DNA from: Desulfobacterales bacterium
GTDB lineage: Bacteria > Desulfobacterota > Desulfobacteria > Desulfobacterales > JAAELO01
Direction: 5' to 3'
Assembly (NCBI GenBank): GCA_024226555.1
Contig: JAAELO010000011.1
Span: forward strand, 1-64,000
Length of the DNA: 64,000 nt
Below the pieces are notes generated by a model. It searched no databases. It saw only the letters and a program-made list of their open reading frames with translations, and had not been told where the DNA came from. Within the stretch, counting starts at the first letter, position 1. Every line of letters begins with the position of its first letter. Positions 63,454 through 64,000 of this stretch are shown here, one piece after another. A program made the translations under genes and the position numbers.

Positions 63454-64000
63454 ATGTCGGATTTTAACTATGAAGAGATGTTTCCACTCGGTGAAGACAA
63501 AACTGAGTATAAACTTCTTACAAAAGATTACGTTGAAGTAAAATCTTTTGATGGAAATGAGATCCTGAAAGTTTCTGAAGAGGGTATAAATTATATTGCT
63601 GAAAAAGCTTTCAAAGATGTTTCACACCTTTTCAGAAAGACTCATCTGGATTCTTTAAAGCGTATTATGGAAGATCCGGAAAGCAGCGAAAATGATAAAT
63701 ATATCGCTCTTGAGATGATTAAAAATGCGGTAATTTCGGCTGACATGGTATTCCCAATGTGCCAGGATACAGGAACCGCAATTGTATTAGGATACAAAGG
63801 ACAAAATGTCTGGACCGGATTTGATGATAAAAAAGCGATCTCTGAAGGTATCTATAATACATACACAAATAACTATTTAAGATACTCTCAAAATGCCGCT
63901 TTAACAATGTATGAAGAGAAAAATACCGGAAATAACCTTCCAGCCCAAATAGATCTTTACGCATCAGAAGGTGATGCTTTTAAATTTCTGTTTATTGCAA
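63454..64000 (+). CDS. fumA: Class I fumarate hydratase, N-terminal part (runs off the window)
   Basis: The first 182 codons of an iron-sulfur fumarase (FumA/FumB type) interconverting fumarate and malate. The ATG has AAAGGAA upstream. C103 in CQDTGTAIV is a predicted [4Fe-4S] ligand; the preceding [12 protein letters not shown] block matches the family. Cut by the window end. It completes the succinate-fumarate-malate steps with frdCAB and the malic enzyme. Confidence 0.93.
   Translation, partial: MSDFNYEEMFPLGEDKTEYKLLTKDYVEVKSFDGNEILKVSEEGINYIAEKAFKDVSHLFRKTHLDSLKRIMEDPESSENDKYIALEMIKNAVISADMVFPMCQDTGTAIVLGYKGQNVWTGFDDKKAISEGIYNTYTNNYLRYSQNAALTMYEEKNTGNNLPAQIDLYASEGDAFKFLFIA

Overview
The window is 64 kb of AT-rich bacterial DNA, roughly one third G+C by eye. 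It is dense with protein genes, and I recognise no rRNA, tRNA or CRISPR array. The gene set points to a motile, largely anaerobic Gram-negative bacterium. It has MotA/MotB, an outer-membrane barrel protein, a lipoprotein, Aat with ClpS/ClpA, a three-subunit fumarate reductase/succinate dehydrogenase of the epsilon/delta-proteobacterial type, and a single-chain B12-dependent methylmalonyl-CoA mutase with MeaB. Desulfobacterota or an FCB-group lineage would fit, but the phylum cannot be fixed from this sequence.

Layout. 0.4-3.1 kb (minus): a GntR regulator heads trpB-trpA. 3.5-7.4 kb (minus): a NADAR-domain protein, a tandem pair of unknown paralogues and two small unknown genes. 7.6-7.9 kb: a decayed 3' end of an aspartate ammonia-lyase-like gene. 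8.1-11.0 kb (minus): an HD-GYP-like protein followed by motA-motB. 11.1-18.9 kb (minus): an HD nucleotidase, then secA-clpS-clpA-aat, preceded by an M23 peptidase. 19.4-23.5 kb (plus): two small phasin-like proteins, a metallo-beta-lactamase fold protein, endonuclease III and a CbiR-like cobamide-remodelling enzyme.

23.8-37.0 kb (minus) is the most notable region. A four-gene operon encodes a HEAT/BRCT protein, a 2093-residue propeller/HEAT protein, a winged-helix/SWIM/WGR protein and a retron-type reverse transcriptase. Directly upstream on the same strand lies a compact non-coding RNA unit with its own promoter and intrinsic terminator. It has a CTAGC priming-site candidate, a UUU-loop hairpin and a perfect 23-bp long-armed hairpin, as expected for a retron msr-msd. 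The domain set resembles the retron class I recall as associated with WHSWIM proteins, but the full composition and the distance between RNA and RT are unusual.

37.7-50.1 kb is mixed. It holds an ABC-F ATPase, a GspE/PilB-type ATPase, a dead group II intron RT, a hemerythrin, envelope proteins, a receiver lacking its phospho-acceptor Asp, and a MarR regulator with an acyl-CoA dehydrogenase. 50.8-64 kb is a propionate/methylmalonyl-CoA pathway block: epimerase (minus), then TetR, mutase, MeaB, SucCD, FrdCAB, malic enzyme and class I fumarase (running off the end). Together these interconvert methylmalonyl-CoA, succinyl-CoA, succinate, fumarate, malate and pyruvate. The CbiR-like gene would adjust the cobamide cofactor the mutase needs.

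Throughout, about 20 copies or fragments of one near-palindromic repeat (core about 128 bp, ends GGGAAyCTCTAATAA) occupy intergenic spaces. Many abut or even supply stop codons, and one lies inside the retron operon. They look like a MITE-type family with optional internal palindromic cassettes.
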